A stretch of 64,000 nucleotides of DNA from Exiguobacterium antarcticum DSM 14480 (GTDB taxonomy: Bacteria; Bacillota; Bacilli; Exiguobacteriales; Exiguobacteriaceae): NCBI RefSeq assembly GCF_000685865.1, contig NZ_JMKS01000005.1, forward strand, positions 124,001 to 188,000, read 5' to 3'. This document shows, piece by piece, positions 16,066-24,355 of this stretch (its first letter is position 1; each line of letters starts with the position of its first letter). A model generated the notes under the pieces. It saw only the letters and a list, made by a program, of their open reading frames with translations. It did not search any database and was not told the origin of the DNA. The translations under genes and the position numbers were made by a program.

Positions 16066-17114
16066 AAACAGTAGGAACATTACAACTGGCAGATGGACAA
16101 GCATATCCGGGCGAACTGGTCGGTTCTTCGTCTGTTCAAGGAGAGGTCGTGTTTTTTACCGGCATGACCGGTTATCAAGAAGTATTGACCGATCCCTCGT
16201 ATCGCGGACAAATCATCGTGTTTACGTATCCGTTGATCGGACAATACGGCATTTCCGCCATGGATTCAGAAAGTCAACAGATTCAAGTGGCGGGGGTTGT
16301 CGTCCAGACACTTGCGAATAACGGGACACGATCGGATTTAGCCGACTGGTTAGCGGCATCCGGTATTCCCGTTCTCGGTCAAGTCGATACACGGGCTCTT
16401 GTGCATCATTTGCGGACCCATGGCGATCAAGTCGGTCTAATTGAAATGAACGAACAACCGTCTCCACAACCGTCGGATTTGATTGCCGCAGTCTCGACAC
16501 GAACGCTTCAAGTCTATGATGTCGATCAGGCGGACGGCCATGTCGTCTGCATCGACTATGGTGTGAAAAAATCGATGATTGCCGCGTTGAATGCACGACA
16601 GATGAAAGTGACGGTCGTCCCGTTTGATACACCGAAATCCGTCATCGACGAACTGAAACCAGATGGATTACTCTTTTCAAACGGACCGGGTGATCCGGTG
16701 CAACTCGATCATCTGACGGCTGACATCAAACAGTTGGCAGTAGCATATCCGACACTTGGCATCTGTATGGGGCATCAAATCATTGCTAAGGCTTTTGGCT
16801 GCCAAATCGAGAAGCAGCATCATGGTCACCGTGGCGCGAATCATCCGGTCCGCGAACTGACGACGGGCCGTGTATTCATGACCTCACAAAATCATGGCTA
16901 TGTCGTTCAGGCGACGAGTGTCGAAGCGTCTGAACTTGTTCCCGCCTATCGCCATATCAATGATGGTTCGATCGAAGGGCTTGTACACCCGGCTTATCCG
17001 ATTCTGACCGTCCAGTTTCATCCGGAAGCCCATCCAGGACCCGTCGAGGCGATGGTGATTTTTGATCAATTCGTAGCGAGTATTTTAAAACAGGAGGTAG
17101 AGTATGCAGGATAA
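16062..17114 (+). CDS. carA: Carbamoyl-phosphate synthase, glutaminase subunit (arginine-specific)
   Basis: 350 residues from GTG 16062; AGGAGG is 6-7 bases upstream and the GTGA overlaps the argD stop. An in-frame ATG at 16041 is upstream of that ribosome site and is rejected. The N-terminal half has the small-subunit domain (FFTGMTGYQEVLTDPSY), and the C-terminal half is a class I glutaminase with the nucleophile in TLGICMGHQII and the His/Glu pair in VQFHPEAHPGP. It delivers ammonia from glutamine to CarB. Placement in the arg operon suggests an arginine-regulated isozyme, as in B. subtilis. Confidence 0.95.
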   Translation: MKTVGTLQLADGQAYPGELVGSSSVQGEVVFFTGMTGYQEVLTDPSYRGQIIVFTYPLIGQYGISAMDSESQQIQVAGVVVQTLANNGTRSDLADWLAASGIPVLGQVDTRALVHHLRTHGDQVGLIEMNEQPSPQPSDLIAAVSTRTLQVYDVDQADGHVVCIDYGVKKSMIAALNARQMKVTVVPFDTPKSVIDELKPDGLLFSNGPGDPVQLDHLTADIKQLAVAYPTLGICMGHQIIAKAFGCQIEKQHHGHRGANHPVRELTTGRVFMTSQNHGYVVQATSVEASELVPAYRHINDGSIEGLVHPAYPILTVQFHPEAHPGPVEAMVIFDQFVASILKQEVEYAG

Positions 17115-20100
17115 TAAAAAAGTCATGGTCATCGGATCGGGTCCGATCGTGATCGGGCAAGCAGCGGAATTCGACTATTCAGGGACACAGGCCTGTCAAA
17201 CACTTCGGGAAGCGGGATGCGAGGTCATGCTGATGAATTCGAATCCGGCTACGATCATGACGGATCCGTCTACAGCGGACCATATCTATATCGAAGCGAT
17301 GACCCTTGAGAAAGCAACTGCCATCATTAAACGGGAACGTCCGACACACTTGCTCGCGACAGTTGGTGGTCAGACAGCACTGAATTTGGCTTTATCGCTT
17401 GAAGAAGCGGGCGTACTCGACCAGTACAAAGTCAAGCTTCTTGGCACGTCACTCGAAACGATTCGTGACGGAGAGGACCGGGAGCGGTTTAAACAACGGA
17501 TGCTTGAACTTGGTCAGCCGCTCCCGATCAGTCAGACGATCGAGACACTGGCTGAACTAGAAGGATTCATGGAAACGTCAGGTGTTCCGCTTGTCATTCG
17601 TCCTGCCTTTACGTTAGGGGGAACGGGCGGTGGCATTGCCGAGACAAAAGCAGAAGCACGGGCGCTTGCCGCAAACGGGTTACAGGCGAGTCCGATTTCG
17701 CAATGCCTGGTCGAAGCAAGCATTGCGGGATATAAAGAAGTCGAGTATGAAGTGATGCGGGATGCATTTGATACGACGATCATCGTCTGTAACATGGAAA
17801 ATATTGATCCGGTCGGCGTCCATACGGGCGATTCCGTTGTTTTTGCACCGATTCAATCGATTTCTGATCAGATGAATCAACTGTTACGGACAGCTGCCCG
17901 AGAAATCGTCTCTGCACTAGGCGTCGTCGGGGGATGTAACATCCAATTTGCGATTCATCCGACCGAACAAAAATATTATGTCATCGAGGTCAACCCACGG
18001 GTCAGCCGTTCTTCCGCACTGGCTTCCAAAGCAACCGGGTATCCGATTGCGAAATTAGCGACACGCCTTGCACTGGGAGAACGATTAGATGATTGTATCA
18101 ATCCCGTAACGAAAGAGACAATGGCGAGTTTCGAACCAACGATGGACTATATAACAGCAAAAGTCCCTTGTTTTCCGTTTGATCTATTTCCGGAGAGCGA
18201 CCGGGCGCTCGGAACCCAGATGAAAGCGACCGGCGAAAGCATGGCGATGGGGAAAACGCTGGAAGAAGCGTTGCAAAAAGCTTGGCGGGGTGCAGGGATC
18301 GAACAGGCTCCGCTTTATCCGCATTGGATGAAGCAAGCCGATACGACGGAACTGTGGAATGAAGTGAAGCAGATCACGGATCGTCGTCTGCTCGCGATAA
18401 CCGCGTTACTCGATCGGAAAGAAACGACCCTTGAACAAGTCGTCGAACTGACTCAGATTCAGCCGTTGTTCATTACGGTGCTCGAAACATTGTTGTCGAT
18501 TCAGGAGACATTGGATCTTACTTCCGAAGACTCACTTTTAAAAGCAAAACGTCACGGATTTACGGATCAACAAATCGCGGATGTATTAGAAGTACCGGTT
18601 GATTCCGTCCAACAGAAACGTCAGGAATTTGGCATACAACCAGCATTTCAAATGATCGATACGTGCGCAGCAGAATTTTCAAGTCCAACACCCTATTTCT
18701 ATGGCAGTTGGTCAGGGCAGACAGAAGTCACGCCATCGACTCAAAAAAAGGTGACCGTTCTTGGGGCAGGTCCGATTCGAATCGGTCAAGGAATCGAATT
18801 CGATTATTGTTCGGTTCATGCCGTCCGCGCGCTCCAAAAAAGTGGGTACGAGACGATCATGATCAATAACAATCCAGAAACGGTTTCAACGGATTTTGAA
18901 GTCGCTGACCGACTGTATGTCGAACCGTTGACACTCGAAGATGTGGTGCATGTGCTCGAGGCGGAAGACTGCCAAGAGGTTTTGGTTCAATTTGGCGGAC
19001 AGACGGCAATCGCCTTAGCGGCTGAACTGGAACGACGTGGTTATCATCTACTCGGAACGACGGCAGATACGATTGATGAGATGGAAAACCGGGATCGTTT
19101 CTATCAATTTTTAGATCGACTCGACATAGCGCATATTCCGGGTCAAGAAGTCTCGAGTCATGCGGAATTAGCGACGGTCGTGACTCAGCTCGGTTATCCG
19201 TTGATGATCCGCCCTTCCTATGTCATTGGTGGAAAAGGCATGCATCGTTTGAAAACAGCAGCGGACTTGGAAGCGTTGTTGCCTGCACTGTCGTTTCCGG
19301 TTTTAGTCGATGCTTACATCGAAGGAAAAGAATTCGAAGTGGATTGCATCTCTGATGGAATCACGACGTATGTTCCCATCATCATGGAACAGATTGAAGC
19401 CGCTGGTGTGCACTCTGGTGACTCGACGATGATCTTACCGCCGGTTTCGGCTGCGCTGACGTTACAAGACGAAATCGAAGAAATTGCTAAATCCATCGGG
19501 CAACACCTCGCTTACAAAGGGGCGTTCAACATCCAGTTCGTCGTCAAAGAGAAAAATATTTATGTCTTGGAAATCAATCCCCGTGCGTCGCGGACATTAC
19601 CGATTGTTGCAAAAGTCACAGGACAACCGTTACTCGAATGGGCAGTCCAGGCGGCGAGCGGGCAACATGTGCGTGCATTACCTGGACAACGGATGAGTTT
19701 ACCGTTCCACGCGGTGAAGAGTCCGATTTTCTCGACGCTGAAATTACGTCACGTTGATCCGATGACGGGACCCGTCATGCGTTCGACGGGCGAAACATTA
19801 CAGTGGACGTCAACCGGTTTGGCAAAAGAACGTTTTACGCATGATGAAACAACAAAAACAATGATGCTGAATCGGACTCTTCGGATTGCCGGTAAAGGAA
19901 CGGAAGGATGGGCAGACGCAGTACCGTTAGACAACGAGATTGATTTTGATCGGTGTCAAGTGTTCTTCTCAATCAGCGAAGAGGAACAAGCACAACGCGC
20001 ATTGGCTTTGACCAAGGGAGTTCTCGTCATCACCGAACAACACCTGGCTCAGTATTTTGAGAGCATCCAGAAGATCGACATGCTCCCTGTGAAGCCGTTG

Positions 20101-20136
20101 GCGGAATGGATGACACGAAAGGAGCAAATCAAGTGA
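17104..20136 (+). CDS. carB: Carbamoyl-phosphate synthase, large subunit (arginine-specific, short C-terminus)
   Basis: 1010 residues. Two duplicated ATP-grasp halves are visible: MVIGSGPIVIGQAAEFDYSG, NSNPATIMTD and GGTGGGIAETK in the first, and VLGAGPIRIGQGIEFDYCSV, NNNPETVSTDFE and VIGGKGMHRL in the second. Between them is the oligomerisation domain. The first site makes carboxy-phosphate, the second carbamoyl phosphate. After the second half only about 119 residues remain from MRSTGETLQW to the end, and they diverge from the methylglyoxal-synthase-like domain that binds UMP, ornithine and IMP in the usual 1060-1075-residue CarB. B. subtilis arg-operon CarB is also short (about 1030). It overlaps carA by 11 bases and argF by 4. 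Confidence 0.95.
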   Translation: MQDNKKVMVIGSGPIVIGQAAEFDYSGTQACQTLREAGCEVMLMNSNPATIMTDPSTADHIYIEAMTLEKATAIIKRERPTHLLATVGGQTALNLALSLEEAGVLDQYKVKLLGTSLETIRDGEDRERFKQRMLELGQPLPISQTIETLAELEGFMETSGVPLVIRPAFTLGGTGGGIAETKAEARALAANGLQASPISQCLVEASIAGYKEVEYEVMRDAFDTTIIVCNMENIDPVGVHTGDSVVFAPIQSISDQMNQLLRTAAREIVSALGVVGGCNIQFAIHPTEQKYYVIEVNPRVSRSSALASKATGYPIAKLATRLALGERLDDCINPVTKETMASFEPTMDYITAKVPCFPFDLFPESDRALGTQMKATGESMAMGKTLEEALQKAWRGAGIEQAPLYPHWMKQADTTELWNEVKQITDRRLLAITALLDRKETTLEQVVELTQIQPLFITVLETLLSIQETLDLTSEDSLLKAKRHGFTDQQIADVLEVPVDSVQQKRQEFGIQPAFQMIDTCAAEFSSPTPYFYGSWSGQTEVTPSTQKKVTVLGAGPIRIGQGIEFDYCSVHAVRALQKSGYETIMINNNPETVSTDFEVADRLYVEPLTLEDVVHVLEAEDCQEVLVQFGGQTAIALAAELERRGYHLLGTTADTIDEMENRDRFYQFLDRLDIAHIPGQEVSSHAELATVVTQLGYPLMIRPSYVIGGKGMHRLKTAADLEALLPALSFPVLVDAYIEGKEFEVDCISDGITTYVPIIMEQIEAAGVHSGDSTMILPPVSAALTLQDEIEEIAKSIGQHLAYKGAFNIQFVVKEKNIYVLEINPRASRTLPIVAKVTGQPLLEWAVQAASGQHVRALPGQRMSLPFHAVKSPIFSTLKLRHVDPMTGPVMRSTGETLQWTSTGLAKERFTHDETTKTMMLNRTLRIAGKGTEGWADAVPLDNEIDFDRCQVFFSISEEEQAQRALALTKGVLVITEQHLAQYFESIQKIDMLPVKPLAEWMTRKEQIK

Positions 20137-21074
20137 CGAACACGAAACAGCAGTTACGACATTTATTGACTTTGGAAGAATTGACGGCAGAAGGATTAAC
20201 CGATTTATTAGAGTTGGCAAAAGCGGTCAAGCAAGCTCCAACGACGTACGCACACACGCTTAGTGGAAAAAAGGTAGCGTTGTTGTTTGAAAAAGCCTCG
20301 ACGCGAACGCGTATTTCGTTCGAAGTGGGTGTCATCGAGTTAGGGGGACATCCGATTGTATTGAACGGTTCAGACATGCAAATCGGGCGAGGCGAGTCAT
20401 TGGGTGACACGATTCAAGTGATGAGCCGTTATGTCGATGCCTTGATGATCCGGACGTTTGCCCATGAAACGGTCGAGACACTGGCGGAACACGGAACGAT
20501 CCCGGTCATCAATGGGTTAACGGACATGCACCATCCATGCCAGGTCTTGGCGGATTTACTGACGATCGAGGAACACTTCGGGCAGCGGACGGGAAAGGTA
20601 TTGACCTATATTGGTGATGGGAACAATATGGCACATTCGCTATTGATTGGTGGAGCTTTAAGTGGGATGACGATCCGGATTTGTAGTCCTGCTGCTTACG
20701 CACCGGATGAGATGATTGTGGAACAGGCGAAGCAACTGGCGAAAAAGACAGGTGGGAAAATCGAACAATATACCGATCCGGAAAAAGCTGTTGTAGGGAC
20801 GGATATCATTTACAGTGATGTGTTTGCTAGTATGGGACAAGAAGAACAAGCAGGAAAACGTTTGGAGGCTTTCGAGGGGTATCAAGTCAACCAAACGTTA
20901 CTGAAGTTAGCCGCTGACGATGTGATTTTCTTACATTGTCTCCCTGCACATCGCGGGGAAGAAGTGACAGCGGAAGTCATTGATGGTCCGTACTCCGTTG
21001 TTTTTGATCAGGCGGAAAATCGTCTGCATGCCCAAAAAGCATTGATGATTGAATTAATTGGGTCTACTCAGTAA
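20133..21074 (+). CDS. argF: Ornithine carbamoyltransferase
   Basis: 313 residues from GTG 20133, preceded by AAAGGAG and overlapping the carB stop as GTGA. Carbamoyl phosphate is bound by FEKASTRTRISFE and HHPCQVLADL; ornithine by FLHCLPAHRGEEV with the catalytic Cys. It makes citrulline. It is the last gene of the operon and is followed at once by a strong terminator. argG and argH, needed to finish arginine, are not in the window and must be elsewhere. Confidence 0.96.
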   Translation: MTNTKQQLRHLLTLEELTAEGLTDLLELAKAVKQAPTTYAHTLSGKKVALLFEKASTRTRISFEVGVIELGGHPIVLNGSDMQIGRGESLGDTIQVMSRYVDALMIRTFAHETVETLAEHGTIPVINGLTDMHHPCQVLADLLTIEEHFGQRTGKVLTYIGDGNNMAHSLLIGGALSGMTIRICSPAAYAPDEMIVEQAKQLAKKTGGKIEQYTDPEKAVVGTDIIYSDVFASMGQEEQAGKRLEAFEGYQVNQTLLKLAADDVIFLHCLPAHRGEEVTAEVIDGPYSVVFDQAENRLHAQKALMIELIGSTQ

Positions 21075-21080
21075 ATAGGA

Positions 21081-21132
21081 TAACAGATCACGTCGGTCGC
21101 TGATGAGAAGCGGCAGACGTGATCTGTTTTTT
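21081..21132. terminator. Terminator of the arginine operon
   Basis: AACAGATCACGTC pairs with GACGTGATCTGTT, followed by TTTTAAT. The 3' flank overlaps the stop codon of the convergent MBL gene, so the structure serves the plus strand and possibly the minus strand. Confidence 0.88.
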
Positions 21133-21940
21133 AATCATATTGGCGACGGGCGAGTTGTTCTGCATGTTCTTTTTTGACTTGTCGTTTATTTTTTTCATGT
21201 AAGCGGGTCATGAAAGATGTCCGTTGCCAAGACGGAGACCAGTTCGATTCCTTTCCGGCACGCAGGGCTAAGATATAGTCGTAGCTGAGATGAAGCCGTT
21301 CGATCATCTCGGTCCGGACGTCACAAATATGCCCATGACCGGGAATGAGTAACTTGACTTCATATTCGTAAATAAACGATTCGAGTAATTCGAGCGTCGT
21401 CAAATATTCACTGGAATCATGTTCAATCAATGGGATTTCGACATCCGATGCATAATCGCCGCAGACAAGAATATGCAGGGGCATGACGACAAAAGAGAGG
21501 TGTGTCGCCTCATGACCGGGTGTCAGGAAAAAAATCAGCTTGGTTTTACCAATCGTCAACGTGGTTTCTGACTCTTCGATGACATGCGTGATTTTTGGAA
21601 ACAGGACGGGGGATTCGATGTAATATTCATCGTTAAAATGTTGGACTTCTTCCAGAGCAGCAGTTTGATCGACATCGAGGAACCGACGGGATGAAATCGC
21701 AATCGCATCTTTGAAGGCGTAAGCACCTAATATGTGATCAAAATGGGCGTGAGTATAGACGATATAAAGAGGACGATCATGCCGGATGATTTCGACGTCC
21801 CGGCGAATCGTCGCAATCTCGTCCGGTAGCCAACCTGGATCAACGACGATCAGACAGTCGGGTGTTTCAATCAACGTCGAAGTCGTTTTCATTAACGTGC
21901 TTTGGTAGACTGTCACACCGGGCATCTTCATCTGGATCAT
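21131..21940 (-). CDS. MBL-fold metallo-hydrolase
   Basis: 269 residues from ATG 21940 (MIQMKMPGVTVYQST), preceded by AAGAGGAGG. The metal-binding motif THAHFDHILGAYAF (HxHxDH) is present, with further ligands in TPGHEATHLSF, VCGDYASD and IPGHGHICD. The order matches glyoxalase-II-like hydrolases with two zinc or iron ions, but substrate residues are not specific enough to choose between thioesterase and other activities. A longer frame to 22018 has no ribosome site. The gene is convergent with argF. Confidence 0.82.
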   Translation of the reverse strand: MIQMKMPGVTVYQSTLMKTTSTLIETPDCLIVVDPGWLPDEIATIRRDVEIIRHDRPLYIVYTHAHFDHILGAYAFKDAIAISSRRFLDVDQTAALEEVQHFNDEYYIESPVLFPKITHVIEESETTLTIGKTKLIFFLTPGHEATHLSFVVMPLHILVCGDYASDVEIPLIEHDSSEYLTTLELLESFIYEYEVKLLIPGHGHICDVRTEMIERLHLSYDYILALRAGKESNWSPSWQRTSFMTRLHEKNKRQVKKEHAEQLARRQYD

Positions 21941-22017
21941 GGAATTCCTCCTCTTTCTTAGATGGAAACTTTTATAACGAACTATACCCCAAAAGGTGTG
22001 GTATGTATCCTGGGACA

Positions 22018-22052
22018 CAAAAAAAGACGACCCGCATCGTTGCGAGTCGCCT
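22018..22052 (-). terminator. Terminator downstream of tRNA-Gly
   Basis: On the minus strand GACTCGCA-ACGA-TGCGGGTC is followed by GTCTTTTTTT. It is placed about 60 bases after the tRNA 3' end. Confidence 0.8.
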
Positions 22053-22112
22053 CCCCTCTAGAGGGATTAGGGTCGTTGACCTATGTGTCGTGACCTATGT
22101 TATGTCATAAGT

Positions 22113-22186
22113 TGGAGCGGGTGAAGAGAATCGAACTCTCATCATCAGCTTGGAAGGCTGAGGTTTTACCACTAAACTACACCCGC
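22113..22186 (-). tRNA. tRNA-Gly(UCC)
   Basis: Acceptor stem GCGGGTG/CACCCGC closes the molecule (22186-22180 and 22123-22117), followed by discriminator T and an encoded CCA (22115-22113). The D arm contains TAGTTTAGTGGTAAAA, the anticodon loop is CTTCCAA with anticodon TCC, and the T arm contains GTTCGATTC with AGAG/CTCT pairing. The gene stands alone with its own terminator. Confidence 0.95.
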
Positions 22187-22358
22187 AAAAGTGTCTACAT
22201 GAGATATAGTAGCATAGCAAAGCGATTATTTCTACGACTTTTATGAAAAAAGGTAATTCTTTTGATTTTATGTGTACAATAATAATAGCTAAATCGTTTA
22301 CATGAGCTTCCTGTAACGAGCGTAAATGGCTGAGGATGGAAAGAGGAGCGAATGACTG

Positions 22359-22904
22359 GTGGACAAAGTTCGAGTTTGGAGCGAACAGCCGATGGGAAAA
22401 GGATGGGTGGCGACATGTCATCATCAAATCGATCGTTATCGCTTCACGACAGGAGAGTGGTTTCTGAACGCAAGCTTACTTGCCTTTTCAATCGAACAGG
22501 ATGCGGATATGTTACCGGACGTGCTTCCGAACGAGTTGAATATCCCGCTGGTATCTGAACGGATGAAACGGGCACTGGAACGGTTGACACCGTTTTCTAT
22601 ACAGTGCCTTCGTGTCCAACTAAAGACACGGTCGGGATTAAACAATTACTATCTCATCAATATACTAGCGGTAAGACGGGTGGAGCATCTACATAAGACG
22701 GAGATTTTCCGGACCATTCGGAAAAGACAGGTCTATTTCATGACGGAGCGCATCGTCAGTGAATCGCTTGGTCCCCACCACATCTTACGGGATGAACGTA
22801 CGAATCGTATTTTCCTCTCGAATACGCTAGCGCGGTATTTGGAACAACTAGCCGTGACAGGCGTACATTTTGGCGAGATAAATCGAATGGAGGAAATCAT
22901 ATGA
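22359..22904 (+). CDS. DUF1629/Imm11-like protein (tentative)
   Basis: 181 residues from GTG 22359, preceded by AGGAGCG. The layout LRVQLKTRSGLNNYYLINILAVRRVEHLH ... LRDERTNRIFLSNTLARYLEQLAVTGVHFGEI resembles the DUF1629/Imm11 family, in which a strand reading YxLLNV is followed by a helix-rich FxSxxFxxxLexxgxxG end. Some members act as immunity proteins for secreted toxins; no toxin gene lies nearby, so the role here is unproven. It is translationally coupled (ATGA overlap) to the following small gene and lies beside tRNA-Gly. Confidence 0.6.
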   Translation: MDKVRVWSEQPMGKGWVATCHHQIDRYRFTTGEWFLNASLLAFSIEQDADMLPDVLPNELNIPLVSERMKRALERLTPFSIQCLRVQLKTRSGLNNYYLINILAVRRVEHLHKTEIFRTIRKRQVYFMTERIVSESLGPHHILRDERTNRIFLSNTLARYLEQLAVTGVHFGEINRMEEII

Positions 22905-23320
22905 AACAGTACACGGTCGATAATTGGATCACACTTCAATATCCACAAACGTTTGAATATCAGGAAGAGGAAACGTTCGTTAGTTTTTATTCGACGGAAG
23001 AAAATGCGATGGGAACGTTACAGTTATCCATCTATGAGTCGGATACGGAAGAACTGACACCGTTTGAAGCAGCCGAGCAAGAAATCAATTTGTTGGTAGA
23101 AGAGTTTGGGATCGAACTGACCGGACCCCTCGAAGCACGTCGGAACTCATCAAAAGAAGCACTTCTTGCTGTTGATGGGAAAGAAGAAGAAGTCTTCATC
23201 CGAATTTTTGCCTATTCGGATGGCGAACGTCTTGTTCTGTTGACATATTCTGCTGACCGAGAGTCATTGGAACTAGAAGAAATCGAAACAATGATCTTAT
23301 CTTTGAACTGGATTCATTAA
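22901..23320 (+). CDS. Small soluble protein, PsbP/DUF1795-like fold (tentative)
   Basis: 139 acidic residues. The pattern of YTVDNWITLQYPQTFEYQEE at the N-terminus, VLLTYSADRESL and a final ETMILSLNWI helix-strand resembles the small PsbP/DUF1795-type proteins that begin with an amphipathic 'natural folded' sheet and end with ISL. No signal peptide is present. GGAGG lies inside the previous gene and the ATG overlaps its stop, so the two are translated together and may form a functional pair. Function unknown. Confidence 0.6.
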   Translation: MKQYTVDNWITLQYPQTFEYQEEETFVSFYSTEENAMGTLQLSIYESDTEELTPFEAAEQEINLLVEEFGIELTGPLEARRNSSKEALLAVDGKEEEVFIRIFAYSDGERLVLLTYSADRESLELEEIETMILSLNWIH

Positions 23321-23322
23321 GA

Positions 23323-23366
23323 TTAAAAGCGGGGCGTCCTCTAAGTTAGAGGGCGTCCCGCTTTTT
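23323..23366. terminator. Bidirectional terminator
   Basis: AAAAGCGGG...CCCGCTTTTT with an inner CCTCTAA/TTAGAGG stem between the convergent genes. Confidence 0.85.
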
Positions 23367-23376
23367 GTTGTGATTA

Positions 23377-24336
23377 TTAATGTCCTTGTTTTCGGACGGA
23401 AGAAGGATGACGCGAGCCGACTTGTTTATTCAGCCAACCGGCGATATCCGCAAACACACGAATTCGTTCGAATTCATGAAATAGTTCATGACGCAAACCA
23501 CGATAGATAGTGAGCTGAACCCCTTCGACACGAACGCGATTGTAGGCATCAAACAGTGTATGGATTCCTTTCCCGTCAAAAGCGACTGGATCATCTTCTC
23601 CGGCAGTAAGCAGCAAAGGCAAGTGACGGGGATGTTGATACAGATAGGCGAGGGAATTGACGGCTTTCGTTGCCGCTAACAATTCATAAAAGAATCCAAG
23701 CGTCACCGTCTGACCCGACAACATGTCTTCATCGTATCGTAAGACCGATTGGGGATCCGAGGATAACCAGGCATTCGGAGAGAGCGCTGGGAAAAACCGT
23801 AAGTTGTACCGACCGAAAATCAATTTACTCATACCTTCCGCTGGATGACGCGAAGACGTTTGTTCCATCAAGCGTTGTACGATTTTTTTGCTGAGCGTTC
23901 CGAGAAGTCCGCTGTCCGTAGGAGGACCACTTGCGATGACGCCTGCTAGCTCATGACCAAGTGTTTGACCGAGTCGTCTCGAAATCAAGGAACCAAAACT
24001 ATGACCAAATACAAAAATCGGTAAGTCTGGATAACGGTCCTTGATGTCGTAAACTAATTCTTCAGCATCTTGTACTAACTGATCAAATCCTTCATTAGGT
24101 TCTAAGTGCCCAAGCGAATCCAATTGTTCTGCACGTGTACCAAAACAACGTAAATCCGGAATGATGGTGTGGTAGTGGTGGGCATAAAGAAATTCGGCAA
24201 ATTCTTGATAACGTGCGCCGTGTTCCATCATTCCGTGAAAAACGATGACAACACCCTTCGGCGCCGTAGCTTCAAGCAGATGCATCGTCGTCGTATAACC
24301 GTCTGATGCAATCCAGTGTGTATGGTCGATTGTCAC
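23377..24336 (-). CDS. Alpha/beta hydrolase, lysophospholipase-like
   Basis: About 319 residues. VVIVFHGMMEHGARYQEFAEFL is the N-terminal oxyanion-hole segment of the monoacylglycerol lipase/lysophospholipase group, VFGHSFGSLISRRLG holds the nucleophile elbow GHSFG, and LLLTAGEDDPVAF and YRGLRHELFHE supply the catalytic Asp and His. It likely cleaves acyl esters in the cytoplasm. The start is chosen as GTG 24336 because AGAAAGG lies nine bases before it; the in-frame ATG at 24345 touches that site and is possible. It lies directly downstream of fhs and may share its transcript. Confidence 0.82.
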   Translation of the reverse strand: MTIDHTHWIASDGYTTTMHLLEATAPKGVVIVFHGMMEHGARYQEFAEFLYAHHYHTIIPDLRCFGTRAEQLDSLGHLEPNEGFDQLVQDAEELVYDIKDRYPDLPIFVFGHSFGSLISRRLGQTLGHELAGVIASGPPTDSGLLGTLSKKIVQRLMEQTSSRHPAEGMSKLIFGRYNLRFFPALSPNAWLSSDPQSVLRYDEDMLSGQTVTLGFFYELLAATKAVNSLAYLYQHPRHLPLLLTAGEDDPVAFDGKGIHTLFDAYNRVRVEGVQLTIYRGLRHELFHEFERIRVFADIAGWLNKQVGSRHPSSVRKQGH

Positions 24337-24355
24337 ATCTATCATCCTTTCTTGA

